Counted from the first letter of the stretch, positions 38,208 through 48,470 are shown. The stretch is 64,000 nucleotides of DNA from Oscillospiraceae bacterium (GCA_009776445.1 WRNV01000001.1:1-64000), one strand, 5' to 3'. A program made the numbers and translations. The notes: a model not told the origin generated them from the sequence alone.

Positions 38208-39023
38208 TTACTGTACATTCAGTTTCTGTAACGAAATATTGAACACATTCCCCATAATCAGTATTATAGAACACGTATAAAGCCATATCATCAAAATAAT
38301 GAATGACGCGAGGGAACCGTACAGCAACGCGTACCTGAAAGAGGCGGAAATCATCCTCGAATAAATTATGCTCGCCACAACCAGAACCACAGTAGCCGCC
38401 AGCGAACCCGGAAGCCTATGTATCCTCTTTGTTTCTTTTGGCGCGGATATCATGTATATGCAGTATATCACGCCGAAAAGCAGCAAAAATAAGATTACAA
38501 ACCGGACCCATGTCCAAATCGTAAGAATCTCCCCCAATTTGAAATGCGTTTCCAGTATTTGCATGAGCCAACTGCCAGAGAGCAACACCAGCCCGGAAAC
38601 ATATACCGCCGCAAGGAAAGCTATTGACAAAAGAAAACTGAGAGCGCCTCTCTTAACGCCTGTGAACCGCATTTTTCCTTGTATTTCACCCATAATTCCG
38701 ATAAAGGAGCGAAACGCGGCGGAAGACGACGTCAGCATTGCCGACAGGCCAATAACAATCATCAACTCTGAACTGTTGCCGGTGACATATCTCAAGAAAT
38801 CAGTAATAGTCGAAAAAGCCTGTGCCGGCACGATATCCTCAAGTAACACAAACACATCAGATTCATATACACGTAGGCTCCCGAGTATAGCGCTGACGCA
38901 AATGAGGAACGGAAAAACCGATATAGTGAGATAGTATGATAACGCCGCCGCGCTACGAGAAACATGCCTATTGACAAAAATGCCGGTCATTTCCCTGATA
39001 ATATTCACAGGGCGCGTATTCAC
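38208..39023 (-). CDS. YihY/BrkB family membrane protein
   Basis: About 271 residues with six predicted membrane segments (for example FPFLICVSAILGSL, LMIVIGLSAMLTSSSAAF, FLLSIAFLAAVYVSGLVLLSG, FVILFLLLFGVIYCIYMI). The SAAALSYYLTISVFPFLI signature is typical. Function unsettled; formerly mislabelled RNase BN. GTG at 39023 chosen because AGGAGG lies ten bases upstream; an ATG at 39122 would draw its first ~8 codons from MITE copy C. Its end overlaps the longer reading of mrnC. Confidence 0.85.
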   Translation of the reverse strand: MNTRPVNIIREMTGIFVNRHVSRSAAALSYYLTISVFPFLICVSAILGSLRVYESDVFVLLEDIVPAQAFSTITDFLRYVTGNSSELMIVIGLSAMLTSSSAAFRSFIGIMGEIQGKMRFTGVKRGALSFLLSIAFLAAVYVSGLVLLSGSWLMQILETHFKLGEILTIWTWVRFVILFLLLFGVIYCIYMISAPKETKRIHRLPGSLAATVVLVVASIIYSRMISASFRYALLYGSLASFIILMIWLYTCSIILIMGNVFNISLQKLNVQ

Positions 39024-39093
39024 GCTATCATCGCCTCCTGTCGCAAGCGGCTGGCGCCTGCTCCGGTTAGCTAGCAACTTACAAAAACTGTAT

Positions 39094-39228
39094 CTGTTCA
39101 GAGGGTGTCCAAAAACTCGCAATGGTTACAGGCTACGCACACAAGTTTTGGACAATAATACAAGTTTCAACCGCAATACCAGTGCGTTGCCTGTAACTAA
39201 CCTGTGTTTTTGGATGCCAACTGAACAG
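39094..39228 (-). mobile_element. MITE-like element, copy C
   Basis: About 135 bp with perfect outer ends CTGTTCAG (39094-39101) and CTGAACAG (39221-39228); inner text CCAAAAACTCGCAATGG and GCCTGTAACTAACCTGTG match the family. Lies between ftsZ and the yihY-like gene. Confidence 0.85.
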
Positions 39229-39250
39229 TGACCTGAAACTTAAGGACGCA

Positions 39251-39307
39251 TTAGCAAAGAACAGTACAAGCTCGTCGAGCTTGGCTGTACTGTTCAGTAT
39301 TTGCTAA
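39251..39307 (-). terminator. Terminator hairpin of the ftsZ operon
   Basis: Nested inverted repeat: TTAGCAAA/TTTGCTAA outside, ACAGTAC/GTACTGT and AAGCTC/GAGCTT inside, with GTC as loop. Starts 23 bases after the ftsZ stop on the minus strand. Confidence 0.65.
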
Positions 39308-39329
39308 TCAAGCTATATGTTTCCATATG

Positions 39330-40451
39330 CTATTTTGAGTTGAAAATCTTGAAAATCGTGTCGAACGGGTCCTCCTCAATCGGCGGCGGGGGCGGCGGCG
39401 GCTCCGGAGTGGGCATCGGCGGGAGATCTCTTTTAATTGTGGAAGTGTCGAAAAATACATCTGATTTTTTATCTTTGCTACTTGACGCGGTCGCGCTGTC
39501 TTCAAATCGCGTCGCTATGACGACGACCCGAATTTCATCTTCCATATCTTCGTCAAATGAGGCGCCAAATATGATATTCGCGTCAGGGTGCGCGGCTTCT
39601 TGGACCAGGCTTGCAGCGGCTTCCACGTCGTCAAGCCCGATATCCAGGGAACCTGTGATGTTTATCAAGACGCCGAGCGCCCCGTCTATCGAGGTCTCCA
39701 TAAGCGGGCTTGTGACGGCGGCGCGGGCAGCTTCTTCCGCTTTCCCCTTGCCTGCCGCGTGTCCGACGCCCATATGCGCAAACCCAGCGTCTTTCATTAT
39801 CGCTGTTACGTCGGCAAAGTCCAGGTTAATAAACCCAGTATTCTTTATCAGTTCAGAAATGCTGACAACCGCCTGGTGAAGGACGCCGTCAGCAATTTCA
39901 AATGCATTTGCAAACGTAAGTTTTTGTTCGGAAACGCTTTTTAGCCTGTCGTTTGGTATAACCAGGAGCGAATCGACCTTGCCAAGCAGGGCCCTGATGC
40001 CTTCTTCGGCTTGTTCCATCCGCCTTCTGCCTTCAAAACTGAACGGTTTTGTAACAACGCCAACAGTCAGGGCGCCGCTTTCCCGCGCGATATCAGCTAC
40101 AACAGGCGAAGCACCGGTACCGGTACCACCGCCCATACCGCCGGCGATGAACACCATATCAGTATTCTCAATAGCCTTCGCGATGTTGTTTCGGCTCTCC
40201 TCCGCCGCCTTTTTGCCGATTTCAGGATTCGAACCTGCCCCCTGCCCCATTGTCAGTTTTTCGCCGATCTGGATCTTGGAATCCGCGTTTGAAACAGATA
40301 GCGCCGGCTTATCCGTATTTATCGCAATAAACTCAACACCCTGCGTTCCCGAGGAAACCATCCTGTTGACAACATTGTTCCCTGCCCCGCCGATTCCGGC
40401 TACTTTTATTACAACAACATTGTCAGGACCGCTTTCTAATGAAAACGACAT
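39330..40451 (-). CDS. ftsZ: Cell division protein FtsZ
   Basis: Tubulin-like GTPase forming the Z-ring. 373 residues: [16 protein letters not shown]-terminal loop, tubulin signature [14 protein letters not shown] near 105, T7 loop NLDFADV near 206, and a C-terminal linker with [13 protein letters not shown] followed by a short end peptide [13 protein letters not shown]. The start at 40451 (MSFSLE) is spaced best from GGAGGG; ATG at 40457 is also possible. Last gene of the division cluster; ftsA is absent upstream. Confidence 0.97.
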   Translation of the reverse strand: MSFSLESGPDNVVVIKVAGIGGAGNNVVNRMVSSGTQGVEFIAINTDKPALSVSNADSKIQIGEKLTMGQGAGSNPEIGKKAAEESRNNIAKAIENTDMVFIAGGMGGGTGTGASPVVADIARESGALTVGVVTKPFSFEGRRRMEQAEEGIRALLGKVDSLLVIPNDRLKSVSEQKLTFANAFEIADGVLHQAVVSISELIKNTGFINLDFADVTAIMKDAGFAHMGVGHAAGKGKAEEAARAAVTSPLMETSIDGALGVLINITGSLDIGLDDVEAAASLVQEAAHPDANIIFGASFDEDMEDEIRVVVIATRFEDSATASSSKDKKSDVFFDTSTIKRDLPPMPTPEPPPPPPPIEEDPFDTIFKIFNSK

Positions 40452-40639
40452 GTTCATATCCCTCCATTTTTTTATTCTTATAATTTTACTACTTTTTCGC
40501 CTGGTACTCACATTATATAGGGTTCTATCTAAGAACTATTCACTAAATCCGGATATTTACAGCTATTTTATCTCTATTTTACCCTTTGGTCAATAGGTTA
40601 TTGAATTTTTTTCCAAATCACCCTATTAAAGGGTTACTA

Positions 40640-40767
40640 TTCAGACGGCATCCAAAAACACAGGTTGGTTACAGACAACGCACTGGTACACTGTTGAAAA
40701 CTAGTAATAATGGCCAAAACTTGTGTGCGGAGCCTGTAACCATTGCGAGTTTTTGGATACCCCTGAA
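40640..40767 (+). mobile_element. MITE-like element, copy D
   Basis: About 128 bp, same orientation as copy A: TTCAGACGGCATCCAAAAAC at the left, complement of TTCAGGGGTATCCAAAAAC at the right. Starts 25 bases after the ftsQ stop, between ftsQ and ftsZ. The repeat pairing extends outward to GTTAC/GTAAC. Confidence 0.85.
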
Positions 40768-40791
40768 CTGTAACATTGAAGGCAGAGTTCA

Positions 40792-41559
40792 TCATGTTTT
40801 TGGAGTGAACCTGTATTCGCCGTTCTGTCCAGACATATTTATTTCACCGCTTATGTCAACAGAGGAGCTTTCAGTATTTATCTTGGTTACATGGTCAGGC
40901 AGTTGGCTTAATTTATGCCTTACGTTGCTCGGGTTGCCAAGTATTACCCTGAAGCGCCCTAAATATCCAAAGTTAATATTGCTCGTATTAGCTACGTCAA
41001 GATAAGATATATCATTTTGCATGCCTTCTTTTTCAATCGCGGAAAGTACATCTTTCAAGTATTGAAGCTGGTTTTCATTGCCCATTTCAGCCTTTAGCGG
41101 ACTTCCCTCCGCAGGGTCGACCGGCGTAGATAGTCCTGTGATTTCGATCAACCCTTCAGGTAAGCTGTCAGCTTTTTTTAAGACTTTGCAATCTGAATCG
41201 ACAATTAACACTCCGCCCTGATATGTAAACGCTGCCAGAGCCGTGCTTTCAGTCACTTCAATAAGTATAGCGGAAGGCGGCTCGCGTTTAATTTTTACGT
41301 CGCGGACGAATGGCATTTCTGCTTGGATTTTTTCCAAAGCTGCGTCCATGTCAAAAAACAATAAATTGTCGCTTGGAGATATTCCTGACGATTCGATGAT
41401 TTCTTCCCGCGAGTACATCGATATGCCGGTCACGTTGATTTCCATTATTCTTGTAAAAACGCTTAAGCCGAACACGGTCAGAAAACCTATTGCGAGGACG
41501 CTTGCCGGCAAGTATAGAACAGTGCTTCTGCTGATACGTCTTTTTTTTCGTTCACTCAT
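40792..41559 (-). CDS. ftsQ: Cell division protein FtsQ/DivIB
   Basis: 255 residues. Basic N-terminus (SERKKRRISRS), one membrane segment (VLYLPASVLAIGFLTVFGLSVF), then the POTRA domain (IMEINVTGISMYSREEIIESSGISPSDNLLFFD) and beta domain. Connects with FtsL/FtsB in the divisome. ATG at 41559 (MSERKK) follows a GGGGGC site; a second ATG at 41580 is less likely. It precedes ftsZ in the cluster. Confidence 0.9.
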   Translation of the reverse strand: MSERKKRRISRSTVLYLPASVLAIGFLTVFGLSVFTRIMEINVTGISMYSREEIIESSGISPSDNLLFFDMDAALEKIQAEMPFVRDVKIKREPPSAILIEVTESTALAAFTYQGGVLIVDSDCKVLKKADSLPEGLIEITGLSTPVDPAEGSPLKAEMGNENQLQYLKDVLSAIEKEGMQNDISYLDVANTSNINFGYLGRFRVILGNPSNVRHKLSQLPDHVTKINTESSSVDISGEINMSGQNGEYRFTPKT

Positions 41560-41605
41560 TACAGCGCCCCCTTTCGACAAAAATAAAATCCGGAATTGCT
41601 AATTG

Positions 41606-42727
41606 TTAATTTTTAATTGTAAGTGACATTACCACTTCTATTATCCTTTCAACAGCGTCCGGCGCGGCGAGGGCCTTTTGCGCTTGCGACATCCTCTCCA
41701 GCGCGTCCCTGTTCGAAAGAAGGGACGATACGACGTCGAATAAAGTTTCTCCCGTGCAGTTTTTCTCAAGTATTACCTCAGCTCCGCCTACCTTTAAAAG
41801 TTGTTTAGCGTTTTCTTCCTGATGATTATTTGTCACATACGGCGACGGTACGAGTACAGCCGGTTTGCCCATCGCGGCTAGTTCCGCCAATGTCGACGCG
41901 CCTGCGCGGCATACCACCAAATCCGCCGCTGCCATTACAGAAGGCATATCATCGATGTATTCCTTCATTTCTATCCCTTCCGGTAAATCACCTGGCGCCC
42001 CAAGCCGAGCGAGCCGGTTTTTCATTTCTTTAATCGCTTCATTGCTGCCAGCCGCGTGTATATGATCGAAACTCCCTCTATCGATGTTGAGCTTAATAAA
42101 CTCGCTTATCGTAGCGTTCATCTTTTCCGCGCCCTGCGAGCCCCAAAAAGACAATACCAGCGGTTTGCTTCCAATCCTTTTTGTTTTGTCGCCCTCACTT
42201 TGCGCCCTGAATCCCACGCGTACCGGGGTCCCCGTGAAAATAACTCGTTCCGGTTTCCTATACAACTTTTCAAGTCCCGGGAAAGAGACGAGTACTTTGT
42301 CCACTGTCGCGCTGAGCAGTTTCGCCGTCAATCCGGGGATGGCGTCGGATCCGTGTATCACAGTTGGAATACCCATCTGTGACGCTTTTTTCAAAATCGG
42401 ATAACATATGTACCCTCCTGTCCCAATAACAGCGTCCGGTTTAAACCTCCTTAAGAGTTTCTCAGCCTTTATCCCCGCAGTCGTTAGATTTCTTGCTGTT
42501 TTCAGGTTGTACGCGAGTTCACTCAGCGATAGGCCTCGTTTTAGACCGCTCATTTTAATATTTACTAAATGGAACCCGGCGAGCGGGATGAGCTTTTTTT
42601 CCAAGTCCTTGCCGGCGCCGACAAATAGGATTTTTGAGTTCCGCACTGTCCGGCGTAGTTGGATCGCAATTGCCAGCGCGGGATTGATATGCCCAGCTGT
42701 TCCGCCGCAGACAAGCAGAAAATTCAT
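41606..42727 (-). CDS. murG: Lipid II synthase MurG
   Basis: UDP-GlcNAc transferase making lipid II from lipid I. 373 residues. First loop GGTAGHINPALAIA (GGTGGH in most species, here Ala in the fourth position), GGYICYP, the FWGSQGAEKMN loop near 198, and CRAGASTLAELAAMGKPAVLVPSP near 276. Overlaps ftsW by four bases. Confidence 0.95.
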   Translation of the reverse strand: MNFLLVCGGTAGHINPALAIAIQLRRTVRNSKILFVGAGKDLEKKLIPLAGFHLVNIKMSGLKRGLSLSELAYNLKTARNLTTAGIKAEKLLRRFKPDAVIGTGGYICYPILKKASQMGIPTVIHGSDAIPGLTAKLLSATVDKVLVSFPGLEKLYRKPERVIFTGTPVRVGFRAQSEGDKTKRIGSKPLVLSFWGSQGAEKMNATISEFIKLNIDRGSFDHIHAAGSNEAIKEMKNRLARLGAPGDLPEGIEMKEYIDDMPSVMAAADLVVCRAGASTLAELAAMGKPAVLVPSPYVTNNHQEENAKQLLKVGGAEVILEKNCTGETLFDVVSSLLSNRDALERMSQAQKALAAPDAVERIIEVVMSLTIKN

Positions 42728-44055
42728 TCTATATCCCTCGTTTCCGCTTTAGTTAACGGTATCTCGCGGGAGACAGCCAGGATGATGCCCATCTGTACGA
42801 GCTGTATCCATAAAGCTGTTCCGCCATAACTGAAAAACGGGAGCGATATGCCGGTAGCAGGGAGAATGTTGGTTACGACTGCGACGTTTAGGAATACCTG
42901 TATGGCAAGCAAACTTGTGATCCCCGTCGTTATAAGGGAACTGTATTTGTCTTTAGCGTGAAGCGCAAGCCAAAATCCCCGAACAATCAGTAAAGCGAAC
43001 AACATTAGTATTAGCATTGCTCCGATAAAACCCATTTCCTCGCATACGATCGCAAATATATAGTCATTGTGTTCTTCAGGGAGATAGAGGTATTTCTGCC
43101 TACTTTGGCCAAGTCCTTGACCCATGAGTCCGCCGGAACCGACAGCTAAAAGCGATTGGCGGATTTGAAACCCGTCGTTTAGAGGGTCGGCATCTGGGTT
43201 GAGCCACGCGTCAATCCTCCGTCCGGCATAGCCGAACCTATCTCCCCATTTGATTTTTGATAGTTGTTCGGTCGGGGATTGTACGCCCTCTTGCGGGGAC
43301 GACGTTCGCAAGCTCATGAGTACCAGTAGTCCAAGTATCGCTAAAGCGACTGCCCCGGCCAGTAAAAACCACCTCAGTTTTGTTCCGCCGGCAAACATCA
43401 TTATTACCGCAAGCGTCACGACGATAATCACTGCGGAAAGGTGTGTCTCAAGCCCCAGCAAGACAATAATGACTCCTGTAATAGCGGCAAATGGTAAAAC
43501 ACCGAATTTAAACGTCCTCATCTTCGCCCTGCCGAATCTGCACATTATCTGCGCAAATGAGAGAATTACCGCGACTTTGGCGATTTCTGAGGGTTGGAAC
43601 GTAAATGAGCCATTCGCGCCTCCAATGCCTATCCACCGCTTAGCGCCGTTTACCCTGATTCCGACCGCCAACACAAGAATAAGCATTACTATCGATATTA
43701 TTAACAAGTGCGTGGACCAGCGGCTCATTGTCCTGACGCTGATACGTGATACCAGCAACATTAAGGCAATACCACTGACAGCGAATAGAAGCTGGCGCAT
43801 GAAAAGCCTCATGGGTTCACCTGAGGTATAGTAAGCGCGCGCGAAGCTTGCGGACAAAACCATAACAACACCGATGAGCAGAATAACCAGCGTGAGTACC
43901 AGAAACGGTTTGTCGACGCCCAGTTTTTTCTGGTCCGCTTCGATGTATTCTGACGATAGTTCTCTGTTTTCCCAGTTTGGGAGACCTTCAACGATTGGTT
44001 CAGCTTGAATATCGCCTACATCCTGGAAATCATCGCGCGTATCTCTTACGGTCAT
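42724..44055 (-). CDS. ftsW: Peptidoglycan glycosyltransferase FtsW
   Basis: SEDS-family polymerase of septal peptidoglycan, 443 residues with about ten membrane segments. Signature segments: NGAKRWIGIGG, FQPSEIAKVAVILSFA, GLETHLSAVIIV, the LPEEHNDYIFAIVCEEMGFIG loop and LPFFSYGGTALW. A ~45-residue cytoplasmic acidic leader precedes the first helix. Works with the PBP encoded two genes upstream. Overlaps both neighbours by four bases. Confidence 0.95.
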   Translation of the reverse strand: MTVRDTRDDFQDVGDIQAEPIVEGLPNWENRELSSEYIEADQKKLGVDKPFLVLTLVILLIGVVMVLSASFARAYYTSGEPMRLFMRQLLFAVSGIALMLLVSRISVRTMSRWSTHLLIISIVMLILVLAVGIRVNGAKRWIGIGGANGSFTFQPSEIAKVAVILSFAQIMCRFGRAKMRTFKFGVLPFAAITGVIIVLLGLETHLSAVIIVVTLAVIMMFAGGTKLRWFLLAGAVALAILGLLVLMSLRTSSPQEGVQSPTEQLSKIKWGDRFGYAGRRIDAWLNPDADPLNDGFQIRQSLLAVGSGGLMGQGLGQSRQKYLYLPEEHNDYIFAIVCEEMGFIGAMLILMLFALLIVRGFWLALHAKDKYSSLITTGITSLLAIQVFLNVAVVTNILPATGISLPFFSYGGTALWIQLVQMGIILAVSREIPLTKAETRDIE

Positions 44056-45521
44056 TTTTTTATATCCGCCAATCCCACAAAATATTCCTTTACCACTTCG
44101 CGTTCGTCGAAACGTCTTTTACCGTCACTCGCGATCTGATATGTTTCATGGCCCTTCCCCGCTAGTATGAGCACATCTCCGGGCTGCGCGTTGTCGAGCG
44201 CCCAGCAGATCGCGTCCCTGCGGTTTTCTATGACTTTACACAGTGTTTTTACATTCTCCAGACCTGACAGTATGTCCTTAATAATCTCGCTGGGGTCTTC
44301 TGTCCTTGGATTGTCAGACGTAACTATGGCGATATCGGAAAGCCTCGCCGCTACCGCGCCCATAAGCGGGCGTTTTTTCCTGTCCCGGTCTCCGCCGCAG
44401 CCAAATAGTGTTATTACCCGACCGCGCGCGAAACCTCGCGATGTTTGTATTATGTTCTCAAGAGCATCGGGCGTATGCGCGTAATCGATCAGAACTGTGA
44501 AATCCTTGCCTGTCGGCACGACCTCCGCCCTGCCCTTTACTCCTTCACAAGTCTGTAAAACAGAGGCGGCGCTTTCTATGTCGATCCCAAGGAGCATAGC
44601 CGCCGACAGCGCCGCAAGGGCGTTATATACTGAAAATACGCCAGGGATGCGGAGTTCCGTCCTGATTAGCTTTCCTATTGTCAACGCGCAAAACGCTACC
44701 TTATCCATGCCAAGTTTTATGCATTTACCAACAAGATTGGCGGAATTGTCAATGATCGAATATGTCATGACAGAACCTCGGGCCGCGGCGGCAATCGTAT
44801 GCGCGTACTTGTCGTCGATGTTTATCGCCGTGTGGCGGGATTGCGAAAACAAATGTGACTTGACCTGGGCGTAGTCCTCCATCGTATCATGGAAATCAAG
44901 GTGTTCGGGTGATAGATTCGTAAACACCCCGACTTCAAATTCTATCCCATGTACCCTGTGAAGCCGCAACGCGTGCGATGAAACTTCAATTACAGCGTAC
45001 TTGCATCCCTCGTCGACCATCATCCGCAATAGCTTGTGTATCTCGTAGGATTCAGGCGTCGTGCGTTTGGCGCTAAGGGTTCTTCCCCCGATTTTGTTTC
45101 CGTTTGTACCAATGAGTCCAGTCTTGGCACCGGTACATTTCTCAATTACTTGTTTTATTAGGGCTGTCACTGTGGTCTTGCCGTTTGTTCCTGTAACCCC
45201 AATAAGCTTTATCATATCAGCCGGATAACCGAACCATGCTGCTGATACGTCGGCGAGAGACTTGCGTGAGTCTTTTACCACAACATACGGTACATGCATC
45301 GAAGCGTCGTCAGGCTCTATTTCGCATATTACGCACACCGCGCCTTTCGCTGCGGCTTCGCCAATATATCTGTGTCCATCGTCTTGAAACCCAGTAATGG
45401 CCACAAAGAGTTCGCCCGCCATTATCGTTCTGCTGTCAAAACTGACTCCATGGATCTCAATGTTCATATCCGCCGCGATAGATAGAATATCGGTTTTCTT
45501 AAGTAAATCCCCTAGTATCAT
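44052..45521 (-). CDS. murE: UDP-MurNAc-tripeptide synthetase MurE
   Basis: Adds the third amino acid to UDP-MurNAc-L-Ala-D-Glu. 489 residues; ATP loop GVTGTNGKTT near 110, a SSHALRLHR segment, and the DNPR motif in TSDNPRTEDP near 405, which in characterised enzymes specifies meso-diaminopimelate. Downstream neighbour ftsW overlaps by four bases. murF, mraY and murD, which usually follow, are missing here. Confidence 0.95.
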   Translation of the reverse strand: MILGDLLKKTDILSIAADMNIEIHGVSFDSRTIMAGELFVAITGFQDDGHRYIGEAAAKGAVCVICEIEPDDASMHVPYVVVKDSRKSLADVSAAWFGYPADMIKLIGVTGTNGKTTVTALIKQVIEKCTGAKTGLIGTNGNKIGGRTLSAKRTTPESYEIHKLLRMMVDEGCKYAVIEVSSHALRLHRVHGIEFEVGVFTNLSPEHLDFHDTMEDYAQVKSHLFSQSRHTAINIDDKYAHTIAAAARGSVMTYSIIDNSANLVGKCIKLGMDKVAFCALTIGKLIRTELRIPGVFSVYNALAALSAAMLLGIDIESAASVLQTCEGVKGRAEVVPTGKDFTVLIDYAHTPDALENIIQTSRGFARGRVITLFGCGGDRDRKKRPLMGAVAARLSDIAIVTSDNPRTEDPSEIIKDILSGLENVKTLCKVIENRRDAICWALDNAQPGDVLILAGKGHETYQIASDGKRRFDEREVVKEYFVGLADIKK

Positions 45522-45529
45522 ATTGTTTA

Positions 45530-47833
45530 CTAACCTCGCAGTTCGATTGAGTCGTTGTCGATAAGCGTGACTTCTATTACAGAGCCGTACGCGACCTCTT
45601 GTCCGGGAGGTATCGACTGTACTGAAACCACCACTTTGCTATCGGATTTAGGGGCGCCGGTAGTCCGTATGAACAACCCCTTGTTTTCCAGCGCTTGCTT
45701 AGCGGACACGTATTTCAAGCCTGTTATAAGCGGGACAGTCACCGTTTCCCTGGGGACTTCTTCGTCGGCATATAATATAGCTGCCAATCCAGACGCTATA
45801 CATGCGTTCGGCGCCGGAAGCTGTCCTGTTACGCTATCCCCTTCGCCAACGACCGTATACGCAAGCCCCATATTCCAAAGAAGGTCTTTTGCTTCCTCGA
45901 CGCTAATGTTCGTAATCCTTGGCATATTGACATTGATATCTTTAATATCATCTTCTGTGTATTTTGGCATAATGTTCAGGCACAGTGGCAGGATATCCGC
46001 CAGCATATTCCCTACCACCGGCGCGGCCATCGAACCGCCGCTGATATATATTCCGGTACTGCGGCTGGGCGTGTCGAGCAGGAGCAGTATCACTATTTCC
46101 GGATTGTCGGCTGGCGCAAACCCCAAAAATGAGACTATGTAGTCTTTTGGCGCGTTGTCTCCACTGAGCGCTATTTGAACGACATTCTCGGACGTTCCCG
46201 TTTTTCCGCCAACGCTGTAGCCTCTTATTTGCGCGTTCGTCGCCGTTCCATTTTTTACAACGCTCTCCAGTATGCCGCGCACGGTAGCGGACGTTTCCGA
46301 GCTTATGACCTGGCGACGTACCGTCGGTTCTGTCGCCTCGATTATATTTCCGTTGCTGTCGGCGACTTGCTTTACATAGTATGGCTTCATGAGATATCCG
46401 CCGTTTATTGCCGCTGCAGCAGCTGTAATCATTTGTATCGGCGTTACTGTGAAGGTTTGCCCAAATGACGCCGAGGCTAGCTGCGATTTATTATACTTGG
46501 CGAAGAATACGCTATCGGCCCACCATTGGCTCCACCCTTCCGCGCTGTTGTCAAGCCCTGTTTTTTCACGTAAGCCAAACGCGTCTATATATTTGTAAAA
46601 CGTCTGAGCGCCGAGTTTGAGGCCCATTTCCACGCACGCGATGTTGCACGAATTTTGCATAGCTTCGACCAATGTTTGCGGGCCATGCCCCCATCTTCTC
46701 CAGCATCTAACCGGCTGATCTTCTTCGCGTCCGAGTATATCCTTCGAGCCAGTGCAGACGAAGGAGCTGTTAGACGTGGCAATGCCTTCTTCCAATGCCA
46801 TCGAAAGCGTGATTATCTTGAAAACTGACCCCGGTTCATACGTATCCGCAAGAGATCTGTTGCGCCATTGCTGATATTGCGCTTTGTGTAGCGCTTCCGT
46901 GTATTTCTCTTCATCTTCAATAACGCTAAGTTTTTCTGCCGAGGCTTCGCTGAGTTTCTGATAATCGTTTGGGTCGAAGTTTGGGTAATTTGCCATTGCC
47001 AAAATCGCGCCTGTTTTTGGGTTCATAGCTATGCATATCGCGCCGTTTAGCACGTCATAGTCCACAATCGCCTTCTCAAGGTGTTTCTCGACGAAGTATT
47101 GGATCGAAGAGTCTATAGTCAGCGTGATGTCGAAACCGTCCCGCGCTTCGTAGTAGTCGTTGAATTCTGTAAACAGAAGGTCTGTTCCCTTGGCGTTGCG
47201 CAAGCTAACCGCCCTGCCGTCCACCCCCGTCAAATAGTCGTTATAGCGCTGTTCTAATCCGTCGAGCCCTCTATTTTCAGTTCCCACAAATCCCAGTATT
47301 TGACTAGCGAGGTTATTGTTGGGGTAGTATCTCTTTGAGTTTGGTTCAAGGTAGATGCCGCTCAGTCCGTGTTCTTTAATAAACTCGCGGACCTGACCGG
47401 CTTCATCGCTTTCTACTTTCATCTTTATTATCTGGTATTGCGATTCAATCTTCGCGGCTTTTTCCAATATCGACGCGTATGGGACATCGAGGATAGTTGA
47501 TAAACCGTCGGCAATGAGATTGACGTCCCGGCTGTCGCGGTTTATTTCAAACGGGCTGATAAAAACGTTTTCAACTGCGGCGCTCATCGCGAGTATTTTG
47601 CCGTTCGCGTCATAAATCGTTCCTCGAGACGCCGTGACTGTTTCCTGCCTCAATTGTGCTTCCAGCGCTTGCGCTTCGTATTTACCATTGCTGCTGATTT
47701 GGATTTCATATAATCTTGAGGCAAGGATTATAAACGCGGCGACGCCACATATCGCGAGCAAAAACACAGTCCGGACGAGCATTGCCCTACTTGGTTTTTG
47801 AGCGGTTTTTTTCTTATTTGAGTTGGATTTCAT
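45530..47833 (-). CDS. Class B penicillin-binding protein with PASTA domains (FtsI/SpoVD type)
   Basis: 767 residues: short cytoplasmic part, membrane helix (TVFLLAICGVAAFIILASRLY), dimerisation domain (60-240), transpeptidase domain with SxxK in PGSVFKIIT near 333, SxN in NSCNIA near 387, and GGKTGTSENV near 549. Two PASTA domains close the protein (about 635-765). The septal transpeptidase partner of FtsW; SpoVD versions act in spore cortex. I cannot decide between FtsI and SpoVD from sequence. AGAGG precedes the ATG. Confidence 0.93.
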   Translation of the reverse strand: MKSNSNKKKTAQKPSRAMLVRTVFLLAICGVAAFIILASRLYEIQISSNGKYEAQALEAQLRQETVTASRGTIYDANGKILAMSAAVENVFISPFEINRDSRDVNLIADGLSTILDVPYASILEKAAKIESQYQIIKMKVESDEAGQVREFIKEHGLSGIYLEPNSKRYYPNNNLASQILGFVGTENRGLDGLEQRYNDYLTGVDGRAVSLRNAKGTDLLFTEFNDYYEARDGFDITLTIDSSIQYFVEKHLEKAIVDYDVLNGAICIAMNPKTGAILAMANYPNFDPNDYQKLSEASAEKLSVIEDEEKYTEALHKAQYQQWRNRSLADTYEPGSVFKIITLSMALEEGIATSNSSFVCTGSKDILGREEDQPVRCWRRWGHGPQTLVEAMQNSCNIACVEMGLKLGAQTFYKYIDAFGLREKTGLDNSAEGWSQWWADSVFFAKYNKSQLASASFGQTFTVTPIQMITAAAAAINGGYLMKPYYVKQVADSNGNIIEATEPTVRRQVISSETSATVRGILESVVKNGTATNAQIRGYSVGGKTGTSENVVQIALSGDNAPKDYIVSFLGFAPADNPEIVILLLLDTPSRSTGIYISGGSMAAPVVGNMLADILPLCLNIMPKYTEDDIKDINVNMPRITNISVEEAKDLLWNMGLAYTVVGEGDSVTGQLPAPNACIASGLAAILYADEEVPRETVTVPLITGLKYVSAKQALENKGLFIRTTGAPKSDSKVVVSVQSIPPGQEVAYGSVIEVTLIDNDSIELRG

Positions 47834-47897
47834 AATTTTTGCCTCTCAAACCGTTGATGCTCCTTGGGTAACCAGTAATTGCGGATAAAGTTTTGTT

Positions 47898-48437
47898 TTA
47901 TTTGAAATATTCAAAGAGCGACGATATGAACGGGCCAAACCCGTCGAAAAAGCCGCTGTTGCTTTCACCAATGACTTCTACTTTGTCGATTGGCGTGCTT
48001 TTAACGATAGCTATCTGGTCGGTTTCCGGCTTTGACATACCCAATACGTCTTGCGCGTATATTTCGATTTCTTTCATATCTATGACGTTTTCATATGTGA
48101 TTTCAAGCCGCCTCTGCTGTTCCGTCAGCTCTTGAAGCCGGGTGTTGAGCCTGACTGTTTCGGCTGCCGCCTCGTTGTAGTTGATTTGCGCCAATACCAC
48201 GAAAACCATAAGAACGGCGGCAAACAGGGAACCAAATATCGCAAAAAGCGATATGCCCGGCACGTTTTTTGCGGCTGTTGCAGCTCTTTCCCTTTGCCTC
48301 TGAATCGTACGTTCACGCGGTATCGGTATTTCCACCACGTCGTCATCAGACGTATCAGGGTACTCCAAGGCTGGAACTGCCGAGCCTAAAATATATTTGC
48401 TTCTGTAATCCAATGCTCTTGCCGCTTCTGCCGCCAT
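47898..48437 (-). CDS. ftsL: FtsL-like septum protein
   Basis: 179 residues. Cytoplasmic N-terminal ~75 residues, one membrane segment (ISLFAIFGSLFAAVLMVFVVLA), then a leucine-zipper-like coiled coil (NTRLQELTEQQRRLEITYENVIDMKEIEIYAQDVLGM), the FtsL/DivIC form. Position between rsmH and the class B PBP supports the call. FtsL proteins are poorly conserved, so the symbol rests on topology and place. Confidence 0.8.
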   Translation of the reverse strand: MAAEAARALDYRSKYILGSAVPALEYPDTSDDDVVEIPIPRERTIQRQRERAATAAKNVPGISLFAIFGSLFAAVLMVFVVLAQINYNEAAAETVRLNTRLQELTEQQRRLEITYENVIDMKEIEIYAQDVLGMSKPETDQIAIVKSTPIDKVEVIGESNSGFFDGFGPFISSLFEYFK

Positions 48438-48470
48438 AATGCGCGCCTACTTTCTAACAGGTTATTCTCA

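Noticed and set aside
43250..43831. 193-codon plus-strand frame inside ftsW
   Set aside because: Shadow of a membrane protein gene; no start signal or domain.
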